Below, piece by piece: positions 7,169-14,781 of a DNA stretch of 15,257 bases. Made by a program: the position numbers and the translations under genes. The notes under the pieces were generated by a model that ran no database searches, was not told where the DNA came from, and saw only the letters and a list, made by a program, of their open reading frames with translations. Source of the stretch: Dehalococcoidales bacterium (GTDB lineage: Bacteria > Chloroflexota > Dehalococcoidia > Dehalococcoidales > UBA2162); NCBI GenBank assembly GCA_020354275.1, contig CP070645.1:602891-618147 (forward strand), written 5' to 3'. How positions within the stretch are numbered: the stretch's first letter is position 1; each line of letters starts with the position of its first letter.

Positions 7169-7996
7169 ATGGGCAAACAGTCAGAGCCTAGTAGGGCGAG
7201 AAGTAAGCTAACTCACCTCCCTGTTATCGGTTCGATTGCACGAATGGATCCGTGGTGGTGGTTGGTGGTTATAGTGGTCGGCCTGATTATCGTTCTGGTA
7301 ACGGCAAGGGCTGATCCTTTCTGGGACATCCTGCTTTTCGTACGCGACGGGATCATTGTAACCGTAGTTATTACCGTGACGGCTTTTCTTTTAGTACTGA
7401 TCGTGGGTATGTTCGGTGGTCTGGGCAGGCTCTCACAAAAACCGATTATATATGGTCTTTCGTCACTTTATGTGGAAGTGGTCCGCGGTATTCCTCTTTT
7501 AGTACAATTAATATGGTGGTATTTTGCCTTTCCAACAGTAATCCAGCAGATAGGCCGGTGGCTAAATTTCGCAGCCCTGGCTAATTACCAGGCCAACGCT
7601 ATTGTCACCGCTATTGTGGGTCTGGTGGTCTGCTACGGAGCCTACATGAGTGAGATATACCGGGCGGGCATTCAGAGTATCCCCAAAGGCCAGACGGAAG
7701 CTTCCCGTAGCCTGGGAATGACGCGCTTCCAGTCTATGCGCCATGTTATCCTTCCCCAGGCCATCCGTGTAATTCTACCGCCGGTTGGTAACGAGTTTAT
7801 TGCTTTGCTCAAGGATTCATCGCTGGTAAGTGTTGTAGCTGTTGCCGATTTGACCCGGAGAGGGCGTGAATTTATGGCCACACATTTTAATCCTATAGAG
7901 GTGTGGACACTGATTGCCCTGCTGTATCTGGTGATGACCTTATTCTCAGCACGTATGGTAACCCGGGTGGAGAAAAAGACCCACTATGAAAGGTGA
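7169..7996 (+). CDS. Amino-acid ABC transporter permease (HisM/GlnP type)
   Basis: This 275-residue inner-membrane protein is the channel subunit of the importer. About 25 polar residues precede the first membrane helix (about 28-46), followed by further helices near 58-80, 90-120, 140-160 and 240-262. The EAA loop that docks on the ATPase is clear: GAYMSEIYRAGIQSIPKGQ continuing through EASRSLGM and LPQAIRVILPP, as in the polar amino-acid permease family. The length is slightly above the usual 220-250 because of the extended N-terminus. A G-rich ribosome site (GGGGGG) precedes the ATG. The stop codon overlaps a GTG that could start the ATPase gene, indicating tight coupling. Only one permease gene is present, so it probably acts as a homodimer. 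Confidence 0.94.
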   Translation: MGKQSEPSRARSKLTHLPVIGSIARMDPWWWLVVIVVGLIIVLVTARADPFWDILLFVRDGIIVTVVITVTAFLLVLIVGMFGGLGRLSQKPIIYGLSSLYVEVVRGIPLLVQLIWWYFAFPTVIQQIGRWLNFAALANYQANAIVTAIVGLVVCYGAYMSEIYRAGIQSIPKGQTEASRSLGMTRFQSMRHVILPQAIRVILPPVGNEFIALLKDSSLVSVVAVADLTRRGREFMATHFNPIEVWTLIALLYLVMTLFSARMVTRVEKKTHYER

Positions 7997-8001
7997 ATTT
8001 A

Positions 8002-8736
8002 ATGGAACCAATTATCCAAATTGAAAATGTTCATAAACATTTCGGGGAAGTCCATGCGTTGCGGGGCGTAAGCCTCGATGTGTATATGGGGGAGGTTGTT
8101 GTCATAATTGGCCCTTCGGGTTCGGGTAAGTCCACTTTGCTGCGCTGTATCAACCGCCTTGAAGAATATGATGACGGTAGTATTGTAGTGGACAGCATCC
8201 TTCTTGATAGTGCTCAGGATATAAATACCGTTCGTCAGGAAATCGGGATGGTATTCCAGTCATTTAATCTGTTTGACCACCTTACGGTTATGGGGAATCT
8301 GGTACTGGCACAGCGGGTAGTACGTAAGCGTTCCAATGATGAAGCGCAGAAAGTAGCTTTTGATCTCCTGGGGAAAGTGGGGATTCCGGATAAAGCCAAT
8401 GCTTACCCTATCCAGCTATCCGGCGGCCAGCAGCAGAGAGTAGCTATTGCCCGAGCTTTAGCAATGCACCCTAAAATCATGCTGTTTGATGAACCCACCA
8501 GCGCACTTGACCCTGAAATGATTAAAGAGGTGCTGGATGTGATGTTGGCCCTGGCCAATGACGGGATGACTATGGTGGTGGTTTCTCATGAAATGGGATT
8601 CGCCCGTGCTGCTGCCAAACGTATTATCCTTATGGATGAAGGTCAGATTGTGGAAGAAGCGACCCCTGACAAGCTGTTTACGTCATCAAGTAATAAACGC
8701 ACACAGCAATTTCTGAGCAAGGTATTGCAACAATAA
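8002..8736 (+). CDS. Amino-acid ABC transporter ATP-binding protein (GlnQ/HisP type)
   Basis: The 244-residue protein powers the importer by ATP hydrolysis at the inner face of the membrane. It has Walker A GPSGSGKST (37-45), Q-loop Gln86, the signature LSGGQQQR (139-146), Walker B MLFDEPTSALD (about 160-170) and the H-loop His196 in VSHEM. The wording LDPEMIKEVLDVM matches the polar amino-acid subfamily. I place the start at ATG 8002 because AAAGGTG lies six bases upstream; an in-frame GTG at 7993, overlapping the permease stop, would add three residues but has a poor ribosome site. It is the last gene of the three-gene operon; the next gene is on the other strand. Confidence 0.95.
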   Translation: MEPIIQIENVHKHFGEVHALRGVSLDVYMGEVVVIIGPSGSGKSTLLRCINRLEEYDDGSIVVDSILLDSAQDINTVRQEIGMVFQSFNLFDHLTVMGNLVLAQRVVRKRSNDEAQKVAFDLLGKVGIPDKANAYPIQLSGGQQQRVAIARALAMHPKIMLFDEPTSALDPEMIKEVLDVMLALANDGMTMVVVSHEMGFARAAAKRIILMDEGQIVEEATPDKLFTSSSNKRTQQFLSKVLQQ

Positions 8737-8905
8737 ATACCTCACAGGAACCCATTTATTCTATGGGGCATCGTCATAGAGTTAAGCCGGGTGAATCCTT
8801 GGAAACATCGTATCGCGAAACAGGGTCTACCCGTCCAACAACGAGTGCCAAAAGCCTTTACGGGTTGTTAATGGCGACTTCCCCGGCACAGGTGACAGCA
8901 GCATA

Positions 8906-10015
8906 CTAGAACTGAATCACGAATTTGCCGTCTTTGTACAGCAATTCGTCATCCACCCGGATTTCACCCCCGTCACGCAGGTCGCAGATCATATCCCAGT
9001 GGATTGCTGATTCGTTCTTGCTGCCCGTCTCGGGATACCCGGCACCCAGCGCCATGTGGAAGGTACCGTTCATCTTCTCATCGAACAAAATATCGCGCGT
9101 GAAACGGGTGATACCTTCGTTGGTGCCAATGGCAAACTCCCCAATCCTCCTTGAGCCGCCATCAGTGTCCAGTGTCTTAAGCAGAAAGTCTTCATTTTTA
9201 TCAGCAGTTGCCTTCACTACCTGACCGCCCTCGAACCACAATCGCACATCACTGACCTCCCGTCCCCGGTAGATGAGCGGGTAGGAGAAGTGGACGTGAC
9301 CCTCGATGCTATCCTCCACTGGCCCGGTGAATACCTCACCGTCTGGCATATTCCGGCGACCATCGCAGTTGATGAAGGTACGGTTGGCAATGCTGAGATG
9401 CAGGTCGGTTTCCGGACCGACAACGTGCACTCGCTCCTTGCCCTGTAGCCAGTCCACTATCTTCTGCTGCCAGGCAGAAAAGCGCTGCCAGTAGCCCACC
9501 GGGTCGTCAATATCCGGCAGGCAGGCACCATAGACGAAGTCTTCATACTCGTTGAGACCCATCTCGGCATCCTGGGCAGAAGCGTTGGTGGGGAAGGGCG
9601 CCCCGGTCCAGCGCAGTTGGCCGGACGCGGCGCGCTGAAGAATGGCCGTCATCAATTCCATCTGTGCCTGTGCTTGCAGGACCGTCCTGGCCGGGTCAAC
9701 ACCGCTCAGCGCTTTGGTGTTTACATCACCCTGAATTTGAATAAGCACGTCGTAGGTTTCCATCACCAGTTTTTGCGGCTCGGGTAGATGTTTCAACTGT
9801 TCGTCAGAAGCGTATTTGAACAGCAGCTCGTCGACACCCGGCAGGCGTGCCGTTATCAATGGATGCCCTCCTGCCCGCAATACCTCAGTGTAGAGTGACT
9901 TGAGCAGCGGCTCAGCCACAGTGTTTCCACCGATAAACACCTTGTCCCCCGGTTGGACACCTACCGAATAATTGACCAGAAGGTCGGCCAGTTTCTCAAT
10001 TCGTGGTTCTACCAT
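8906..10015 (-). CDS. M29-family aminopeptidase
   Basis: This 369-residue protein matches the M29 (thermophilic/AmpS-type) metallo-aminopeptidases, cytoplasmic enzymes that remove N-terminal residues from peptides. The N-terminal half holds VQPGDKVFI and a Rossmann-like region. The C-terminal half carries the likely two-metal site: Glu227 (DGEVFTGP), Glu293 or Glu300 (GEFAIGTNEGI), His320 and Tyr327 (TFHMALGAGYPETG) and His339/Asp341 (AIHWDM). All key positions appear intact and the length is normal. The ATG at 10015 is preceded by GGAGG six bases upstream. A strong promoter at 10049-10077 predicts a leader of about 27 bases. It converges on the amino-acid ABC operon; a link between peptide breakdown and amino-acid uptake is plausible but is an inference. 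Confidence 0.94.
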   Translation of the reverse strand: MVEPRIEKLADLLVNYSVGVQPGDKVFIGGNTVAEPLLKSLYTEVLRAGGHPLITARLPGVDELLFKYASDEQLKHLPEPQKLVMETYDVLIQIQGDVNTKALSGVDPARTVLQAQAQMELMTAILQRAASGQLRWTGAPFPTNASAQDAEMGLNEYEDFVYGACLPDIDDPVGYWQRFSAWQQKIVDWLQGKERVHVVGPETDLHLSIANRTFINCDGRRNMPDGEVFTGPVEDSIEGHVHFSYPLIYRGREVSDVRLWFEGGQVVKATADKNEDFLLKTLDTDGGSRRIGEFAIGTNEGITRFTRDILFDEKMNGTFHMALGAGYPETGSKNESAIHWDMICDLRDGGEIRVDDELLYKDGKFVIQF

Positions 10016-10048
10016 TCATATCCTCCATCTTCCCATACTTAAGTTGAA

Positions 10049-10077
10049 AGTCTATGACCATGGTATATGAATGTCAA
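10049..10077 (-). promoter_or_regulatory. Sigma70-type promoter of the M29 aminopeptidase gene
   Basis: On the minus strand TTGACA (10072-10077) is followed by exactly 17 bases, including ATATACCATGGTC, then TAGACT (10049-10054). Transcription would begin near 10042, just ahead of the ribosome site at about 10021-10027. Confidence 0.65.
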
Positions 10078-10140
10078 GCAGTGCCTATAAAGATGCGGTC
10101 GGAAATTAAGTAACTTCGCCGGGCATTCCCCAGGAGCCCC
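10049..10140 (-). repeat. Dispersed intergenic repeat, copy B (diverged)
   Basis: The promoter half matches the other copies (TATGACCATGGTATA and ATGTCAAG on the plus strand). The far end, GGGCATTCCCCAGGAGCCCC at 10121-10140, matches 11101-11121 almost fully. The distance from the -35 box to this block is 44 bases here and 43 in copy C. The middle is too diverged to align by eye. Confidence 0.5.
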
Positions 10141-10259
10141 AAGCTGACGAAAGGGTTTCTCAAAAAGGAAGATTATTCAGACAATTCAAATGTCGATATC
10201 TCTTTACCATCAGAAAATAGAGAGAAAGATATCAATACTTACTCACATGGTTTCTCGCC

Positions 10260-10994
10260 CTAATTCTCTGTTGACGGAGGTGCTTCAGGAGACTCTGAGA
10301 CTGTAGTGCTCCGCCTCCTCACTGAAAGGTAGATCACTAGGACACTAAACAACAGGAAAACACCTCCGAAGACAAAGAACTCCACCGCGTCCTCGATTAG
10401 GGGGGCCTTCACCCCAAGTACGATGCTCATATCGATGCCGGCAGACCCGTCACCGTTCATGAGTACCAGCGAATAGCCAGCTGGCTCAACAAAGTCCCAC
10501 TTGAGAACCTGGGAGCCAGTACCGAGAGTTGATTCAATCCAGAAGGTTTGCGTCGCGGGATTTCCAGGTACAGCATTACCAGGGTGGTGTCGATAATCCA
10601 CGCTGCTGGGAATGATGTGCAGGCTTGATATCTCATCAAGCTCGACGTCAGTCAAGTAGTCGTCGAGCTCTGATGCTGTCGCTACCCCTATGAAGACCTG
10701 ATTCAAGGGGTCGTTATTTGAACCTTCTACCTTAAAAGCGGTTAAGTCACCAAGGTCACCATAACCATATCTCCATGGCCAATCCCATATTCCTTGCATG
10801 GCAATGCTGTCAGGTACAGCAACGATGGCATAGGAGCCCTTCTCAATCCGAATAGTCCGTGTACAGTAAAACCCATCACCATCTTTGATTGTACTATCTA
10901 ACCATAGAAGAGTACCTCCGGCTGCCAGCATACCAATGGAAACCAGTAGTACGATGATACCGATAACTAGAAGTGTTATTTGCCCTTTATTCAT
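10260..10994 (-). CDS. Membrane protein of unknown function with two transmembrane segments
   Basis: I do not recognise the family. From ATG 10994 the product has 244 residues; an in-frame ATG at 11012 would add six. Neither has a strong ribosome site: AAGG lies about eight bases before the 10994 ATG, and the upstream promoter would leave only about 11 bases of leader for the 11012 start. Membrane segments lie at about 5-30 and 205-225. Between them is an extracytoplasmic domain of about 175 residues rich in Asp, Gly and Trp (for example GIWDWPWRYGYGDLGDL). The short Arg-rich stretch VRRRS after the second helix marks the cytoplasmic side, and the tail is Pro/Ser/Glu-rich. It is preceded by repeat copy C with a strong promoter and appears to be a single-gene unit. 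Confidence 0.75.
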   Translation of the reverse strand: MNKGQITLLVIGIIVLLVSIGMLAAGGTLLWLDSTIKDGDGFYCTRTIRIEKGSYAIVAVPDSIAMQGIWDWPWRYGYGDLGDLTAFKVEGSNNDPLNQVFIGVATASELDDYLTDVELDEISSLHIIPSSVDYRHHPGNAVPGNPATQTFWIESTLGTGSQVLKWDFVEPAGYSLVLMNGDGSAGIDMSIVLGVKAPLIEDAVEFFVFGGVFLLFSVLVIYLSVRRRSTTVSESPEAPPSTEN

Positions 10995-11012
10995 GGAGAA
11001 GCCTTGCCTCAT

Positions 11013-11121
11013 GGTGACTGCGCACCAGAAGTTTATGATTATCGTATAAGATTGTCAAGGGTCAACGGCGTGGAAGAATACGGGGGAAGCCTCTTCCCCC
11101 GGGCACTCACCCAGGAGCCCC
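11013..11121 (-). repeat. Dispersed intergenic repeat, copy C
   Basis: It aligns with copy A (3220-3316) across the promoter and beyond, and with copy B at its GGGCA-CCAGGAGCCCC end. It contains a perfect hairpin, CGGGGGAAG (11081-11089) and CTTCCCCCG (11093-11101) with a three-base loop. In copy A the same place is G-rich and C-rich but imperfect, suggesting decay of the stem. Confidence 0.6.
11030..11058 (-). promoter_or_regulatory. Sigma70-type promoter of the two-helix membrane protein gene
   Basis: On the minus strand TTGACA (11053-11058), 17 bases containing TTATACGATAATC, then TAAACT (11030-11035). Transcription would start near 11023, about 29 bases before the ATG at 10994. Confidence 0.6.
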
Positions 11122-11322
11122 ATGTTGCGAGGCAGGGCATGCCCGATTAAGAAAAGCTTAGTCCCTCTCACCAAGCACGCTGGCACAATTTTTTTAGATA
11201 ATTCTGAGTTTTTTCGGAATACGTTATTGACAGAGAATTATAATAATGGTTAAATAATGAAATAAAAAATAAAATAAATAATAGAATAAATAATAACCAT
11301 AATATAACGAAAGGAGAAACGC
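11122..11322. other. AT-rich intergenic segment upstream of the GIN-domain gene
   Basis: From about 11185 the base composition shifts sharply to AT, with a near-simple stretch of A and T at 11240-11310. No coding frame is credible. Together with repeat copy C it forms the 328-base divergent region between the membrane protein and the GIN-domain gene. Confidence 0.5.
11227..11255 (+). promoter_or_regulatory. Candidate promoter of the GIN-domain gene
   Basis: TTGACA (11227-11232), 17 bases and TTAAAT (11250-11255) form a plausible promoter. A perfect TATAAT sits inside the spacer (11239-11244) but its own -35 would be poor. Either box could serve. Confidence 0.4.
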
Positions 11323-12219
11323 ATGGAAAACAGAGATTTCCCTGAAATTGGTGAAATACTGGAGAGTATCAGGATTCTAAAAACCGAGCTTGACAGTATA
11401 AAATCAGAAATCAAGGCCGATATTAAGAAGGAGCTTGATAGTATTAAGTCTGACCTTAAGGCAGAGATTAACACTATTAAGTCCGGAGAAATTCCTTTAC
11501 GGGATAATGCTCAAACCGCAACACCGACTCCGCCGATCGATGATATTCCCGAATCTGAGATTTCCGAAGTGTTCGACAAGGGGAGTGATAAGAAGACCGA
11601 AGAATTTACTCTCAGTGACTTCAGTGGGATATATATCAGCGGGGCATTTGAGGTTGAAATTGTCCAGTCTGATGCATACAGCGTTAGCATCACGGCGGAG
11701 AAGGCGATATTCCGAAACCTTCATGTGTCTAAAGAGGGAGAAACTCTAAAGGTACATCGCAGCAAGCATGTAAGCTGGAGAGCCCAATTAACACGGCCCA
11801 GAGCCAGGATAACCCTGCCTGTTCTTAAAGAGCTACGCATTTCAGGGGCTACTAAAGCAGCGATTAGCGGCTTTGACTCTTCCGAGGCTTTCAAGCTAGA
11901 TATTGCCGGGGCTAGCAGCGTTAGTGGCGAGATAAAAGCCGGTGATACAGTGTTTGAACTCTCCGGGGCGAGTCGTGCCAGGCTGGCTGGTTCAGGTAAA
12001 GATACAATCATCAAGGCATCAGGTGCCAGTAATATAGACATGTCTGGTTTCTCGGTTCGTAATGCCGCCATCAGGCTGGGCGGAGCCAGCCGTGCTACTC
12101 TGAAAATAGATGGCAGACTGGATGCCAGACTGAGCGGTGTATCACATTTCAGCTGGATTGGTAATCCGGTTATGGGCGACATCAGGACGTCCGGTGGCTC
12201 GAGGTTGAGCAAGCAATAG
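11323..12219 (+). CDS. Coiled-coil protein with GIN/DUF2807 beta-helix domain
   Basis: The 298-residue product joins two parts. Residues 8-55 are a highly charged coiled coil that contains a tandem 15-residue repeat, ELDSIKSEIKADIKK (22-36) and ELDSIKSDLKAEINT (37-51). After a Pro/Thr linker, residues about 94-298 form a GIN domain (DUF2807, putative auto-transporter adhesin head). It opens with FSGIYISGAFEVEIVQSD and continues with about seven turns of a SGAS-type repeat (ISGATKAAISGF, LSGASRARLAGS, ASGASNIDMSGF and others), as expected of a right-handed beta-helix. GIN proteins usually have a signal peptide or membrane anchor; here none is visible and the start is well set by AAAGGAG before the ATG. 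Function is unknown. It converges on the radical SAM maturase gene. Confidence 0.88.
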   Translation: MENRDFPEIGEILESIRILKTELDSIKSEIKADIKKELDSIKSDLKAEINTIKSGEIPLRDNAQTATPTPPIDDIPESEISEVFDKGSDKKTEEFTLSDFSGIYISGAFEVEIVQSDAYSVSITAEKAIFRNLHVSKEGETLKVHRSKHVSWRAQLTRPRARITLPVLKELRISGATKAAISGFDSSEAFKLDIAGASSVSGEIKAGDTVFELSGASRARLAGSGKDTIIKASGASNIDMSGFSVRNAAIRLGGASRATLKIDGRLDARLSGVSHFSWIGNPVMGDIRTSGGSRLSKQ

Positions 12220-12382
12220 AGGGGTTCTTGTGGATGGCAGGGGCTATAGGGAAATTCCACAAAGACATGGGCTAGCAGACTATAAACGAAAATAATAAGA
12301 AAGCCTAATGCGTAACTTAAGCGTAGGTTGGTGATTGAACGATAATGGCAGGATGTGCCTTTTACTAATAATACGAGGTTGG

Positions 12383-13648
12383 CTATGGCCGCTGAGACCA
12401 GCAGCAGTTTTTTGCCTTGCGCCCACTGCCACAGGGGCATGGATCGTTCCGTCCGATACCCCTCCAGCGAACCAATAACTCAGCGCGTAGTTCGGCCATG
12501 ATGGCCTCGGAACTCAGTCCCCGTTTCCTAAGTTCTATCACTTTTTTCAATGGTTGTTCGGCATGAGAAAAGAATTGCCGTAGGCCGTTGCAGAGGTAGT
12601 TGAGACCAGGTTCACCGTTTTCTGCCAGTGCGAACCGGTCTTTGGGACAACCTCCATTGCATACTAAAAGCCATGAACACGAGCGACACTGGGCGGGAAG
12701 CCTGTCTCGCTTATCATTGCCGAAGCGGCGCTGGATTGCTGAGTCGGCCAGTGTATTAAGGGATGCGGTTTCGAGGTCACCGATACGGTGCTCGGTAGTA
12801 ACGAAGTGGTCGCACGAATACACACCGCCGTCGTGTTCAACGATGAGTGCCCGCCCGCAGGTAGGGGCCATCCAGCATAGGTTGGTGGTCCCTCCCGACC
12901 ATACCAGCAATGTCTCGGCGAATAACTGCACATCCAGCCTTCCGAGATCGTGGTGTATCCATTCATCGAAAACCGTACAGAGGAAACGTCCGTAGGCATC
13001 GCCTGTCACTGACTGCGGTGTTATCTGTCCATCCGGTGCACGCCGCACGATAGGTATGAACTGTATCCATCCGGTGTTAAATTCCCTGAGAGCCCGGTAG
13101 ACATTGAGGGGTTCTTCTGCTGAGGCTGAAGTCACCACGCATAGCAAATCGGGCCGGACACCGTGTTTTTCCAGACGACGAATAGTCGCCGCTGCGCGTT
13201 CATATGAACCATTACCATTGTGGTCTTTACGGTAGGCATCGTGCAGCCACCGTGTGCCATCTATACTTAATCCCACATCAAAATGAGCCTCTGCTAGAAA
13301 CGAGCACCACTCGTCATCCAGGAGGATGCCGTTGGTCTGGAGATTATTCCAGCAATCCCACCCTTGTGGAAGGTACCGTTTCTGCAGTTCTACGGCACGC
13401 CGGTAGAAGCCGAGTCCGGCCAGTGTCGGTTCGCCACCGTGCCATACAAAGTTGACAACAGGCCCCGGACTGGCGGCTATGTACTGACGGATATAAGTCT
13501 CAAGCAGGGCCTCCGACATTCGGAAGCGGTGTGGACTTGAGTAAAAGTGCGCGGTCTCCAGGTAATAGCAGTAACTGCACTCCAGGTTGCAGACCGGGCC
13601 GACCGGTTTGGCCATAACTACGAACGGTTTGCTAACAGGTGTCGCCAT
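12383..13648 (-). CDS. anSME-type radical SAM/SPASM maturase with C-terminal SEC-C motif
   Basis: From ATG 13648 the product has 421 residues. An upstream in-frame ATG (13693) would add 15 residues unlike the family; the chosen start has AGGGAG ten bases upstream and yields the family opening PFVVMAKPVGPVCNLEC. The radical SAM cluster is Cys20, Cys24, Cys27. The SPASM region carries Cys258, 264, 279, 321, 324, 330, 334 and 353, the spacing of the two auxiliary clusters of anaerobic sulfatase-maturating enzymes, and Asp280 sits where their catalytic Asp lies. The known reaction converts Cys or Ser to formylglycine in a sulfatase. The extreme C-terminus is a SEC-C zinc motif, NDPCPCGSG with Cys404, 406, 415 and 416, not a standard part of the family. 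No sulfatase gene lies in the window. A weak promoter, TTGCCG-N16-GAGACT (13695-13722), would fit the later start. Confidence 0.9.
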   Translation of the reverse strand: MATPVSKPFVVMAKPVGPVCNLECSYCYYLETAHFYSSPHRFRMSEALLETYIRQYIAASPGPVVNFVWHGGEPTLAGLGFYRRAVELQKRYLPQGWDCWNNLQTNGILLDDEWCSFLAEAHFDVGLSIDGTRWLHDAYRKDHNGNGSYERAAATIRRLEKHGVRPDLLCVVTSASAEEPLNVYRALREFNTGWIQFIPIVRRAPDGQITPQSVTGDAYGRFLCTVFDEWIHHDLGRLDVQLFAETLLVWSGGTTNLCWMAPTCGRALIVEHDGGVYSCDHFVTTEHRIGDLETASLNTLADSAIQRRFGNDKRDRLPAQCRSCSWLLVCNGGCPKDRFALAENGEPGLNYLCNGLRQFFSHAEQPLKKVIELRKRGLSSEAIMAELRAELLVRWRGIGRNDPCPCGSGRKAKNCCWSQRP

Positions 13649-13827
13649 CCGCGGAATTCTCCCTGCAAGTTTGCTGCCTTTCTTATAACACACAAGTCTC
13701 CAGCATTCTTTTTCCCCGGCAACTAGGGCCTGCTATATGGAATGTAGTTACCCTTTTTACTGCATTGTGAGTAATTATACTGGATAACTGTCCTTTACTA
13801 ACCGTTAAGACCCGCCTCAGTTATAAG

Positions 13828-14595
13828 CTAGTGCCTCAAATGCTCCTCGAAGAACTCAAAGACCTTGTTCCAGGCATCCATCGCCTGAGTCGGCCGGTAG
13901 CTTTCCGTATGGTAATACCAGAACCCGTGACCGGCACCGTCATAGCGATGGAATGTATAGTTCTTGCCGTGTTTCTTTAGCTCCTCTTCGTGCTGGTTCA
14001 CCTGCTCCGGCGAAGGCGACCGGTCATCGTTACCAAACAGTCCCAGCAGGGGGCAAGCCAGCTTTTCTGTATAGTCAATAGGGGCAACGGGCTGGTGGGG
14101 TGTCAGTTGGTCTTCTGGAGCAATCACCCTGCCACCCCAGCAGTCAACGACAGCGTTAAAACCATTGACCCGGCACGCTGCCAGGAAGGCGTGGCGGCCG
14201 CCCGAGCAGGTACCAATTACTCCAACTTTACCATTGGAGTAAGGTAGAGTCTTCAGGTAATTCATGGCACTTTCGCAATCGTCCACCACGCTGTCATCGG
14301 GAACACCCCCCGCTTCGCGGACTTTGCCCACTACTTCCCCCGGTGTCCCGTGTCCAAACCGGGAATAAATATCGGGGCAGATGGCCAGATATCCGTGCTG
14401 CGAGAACCTTCTGGACATTTCACGGTATAACTCATCCCATCCGGGCATATGGGCGACCAGAACAACCCCGGGGAATGGGCCTTTTCCCAGCGGTCTTGCC
14501 AGGTAGGCATATATGGAATCGCCGTTATACCCTTTCATTGTGACTGTCTCGGCTAGCATCCCTTCGTACTCATCAGTCCTTAGCTGGTTCCACAT
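13828..14595 (-). CDS. Dienelactone hydrolase family protein
   Basis: The 255-residue cytoplasmic alpha/beta hydrolase shows the Cys-type triad of dienelactone hydrolases: Cys130 in the elbow GTCSGG, Asp190 in LFGNDD and His223 in DGAGHGFW. The N-terminal part has the family's VVLVAHMPGW strand-loop near 44-53. Length is normal (about 230-260). The family cleaves lactones or esters such as dienelactone in chlorocatechol breakdown, but many members act on other esters, and no aromatic-degradation genes are nearby. The ATG is preceded by AAGGAGG at good spacing. It may share a transcript with the VOC gene 186 bases upstream on the same strand, although that gap is large. No clear promoter was found just upstream. 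Confidence 0.93.
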   Translation of the reverse strand: MWNQLRTDEYEGMLAETVTMKGYNGDSIYAYLARPLGKGPFPGVVLVAHMPGWDELYREMSRRFSQHGYLAICPDIYSRFGHGTPGEVVGKVREAGGVPDDSVVDDCESAMNYLKTLPYSNGKVGVIGTCSGGRHAFLAACRVNGFNAVVDCWGGRVIAPEDQLTPHQPVAPIDYTEKLACPLLGLFGNDDRSPSPEQVNQHEEELKKHGKNYTFHRYDGAGHGFWYYHTESYRPTQAMDAWNKVFEFFEEHLRH

Positions 14596-14781
14596 TGTTT
14601 CCCTCCTTAAAGCATATAAAATGTTATCTGGAGTCTTTCGGTTAGGCTGATTTTACACCTGCTATCGGTATGGCGCAAGGAATACGGCGGGTTCTTTCTC
14701 ATAATAGGGTTGTATTTCACTTTGTTGAGCAATACATCAGAAAGTAAAGACTTCCAAGCTGAGCAAAATACCATTTTGTGA

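Noticed and set aside
8751..8767. CCCAT/ATGGG hairpin after the ABC ATPase gene
   Set aside because: The stem is only five bases and no T-tract follows, so I do not call it a terminator.
11721..12440. A 239-residue minus-strand frame
   Set aside because: It is antisense to the GIN-domain repeats; its Leu/Ser/Pro-rich content is what the SGAS repeat codons give in reverse, and it overlaps the maturase end.
13451..13460. TTGACA inside the maturase gene
   Set aside because: It lies within coding sequence, has no matching -10 box at 17 bases and leads into no gene on that strand.
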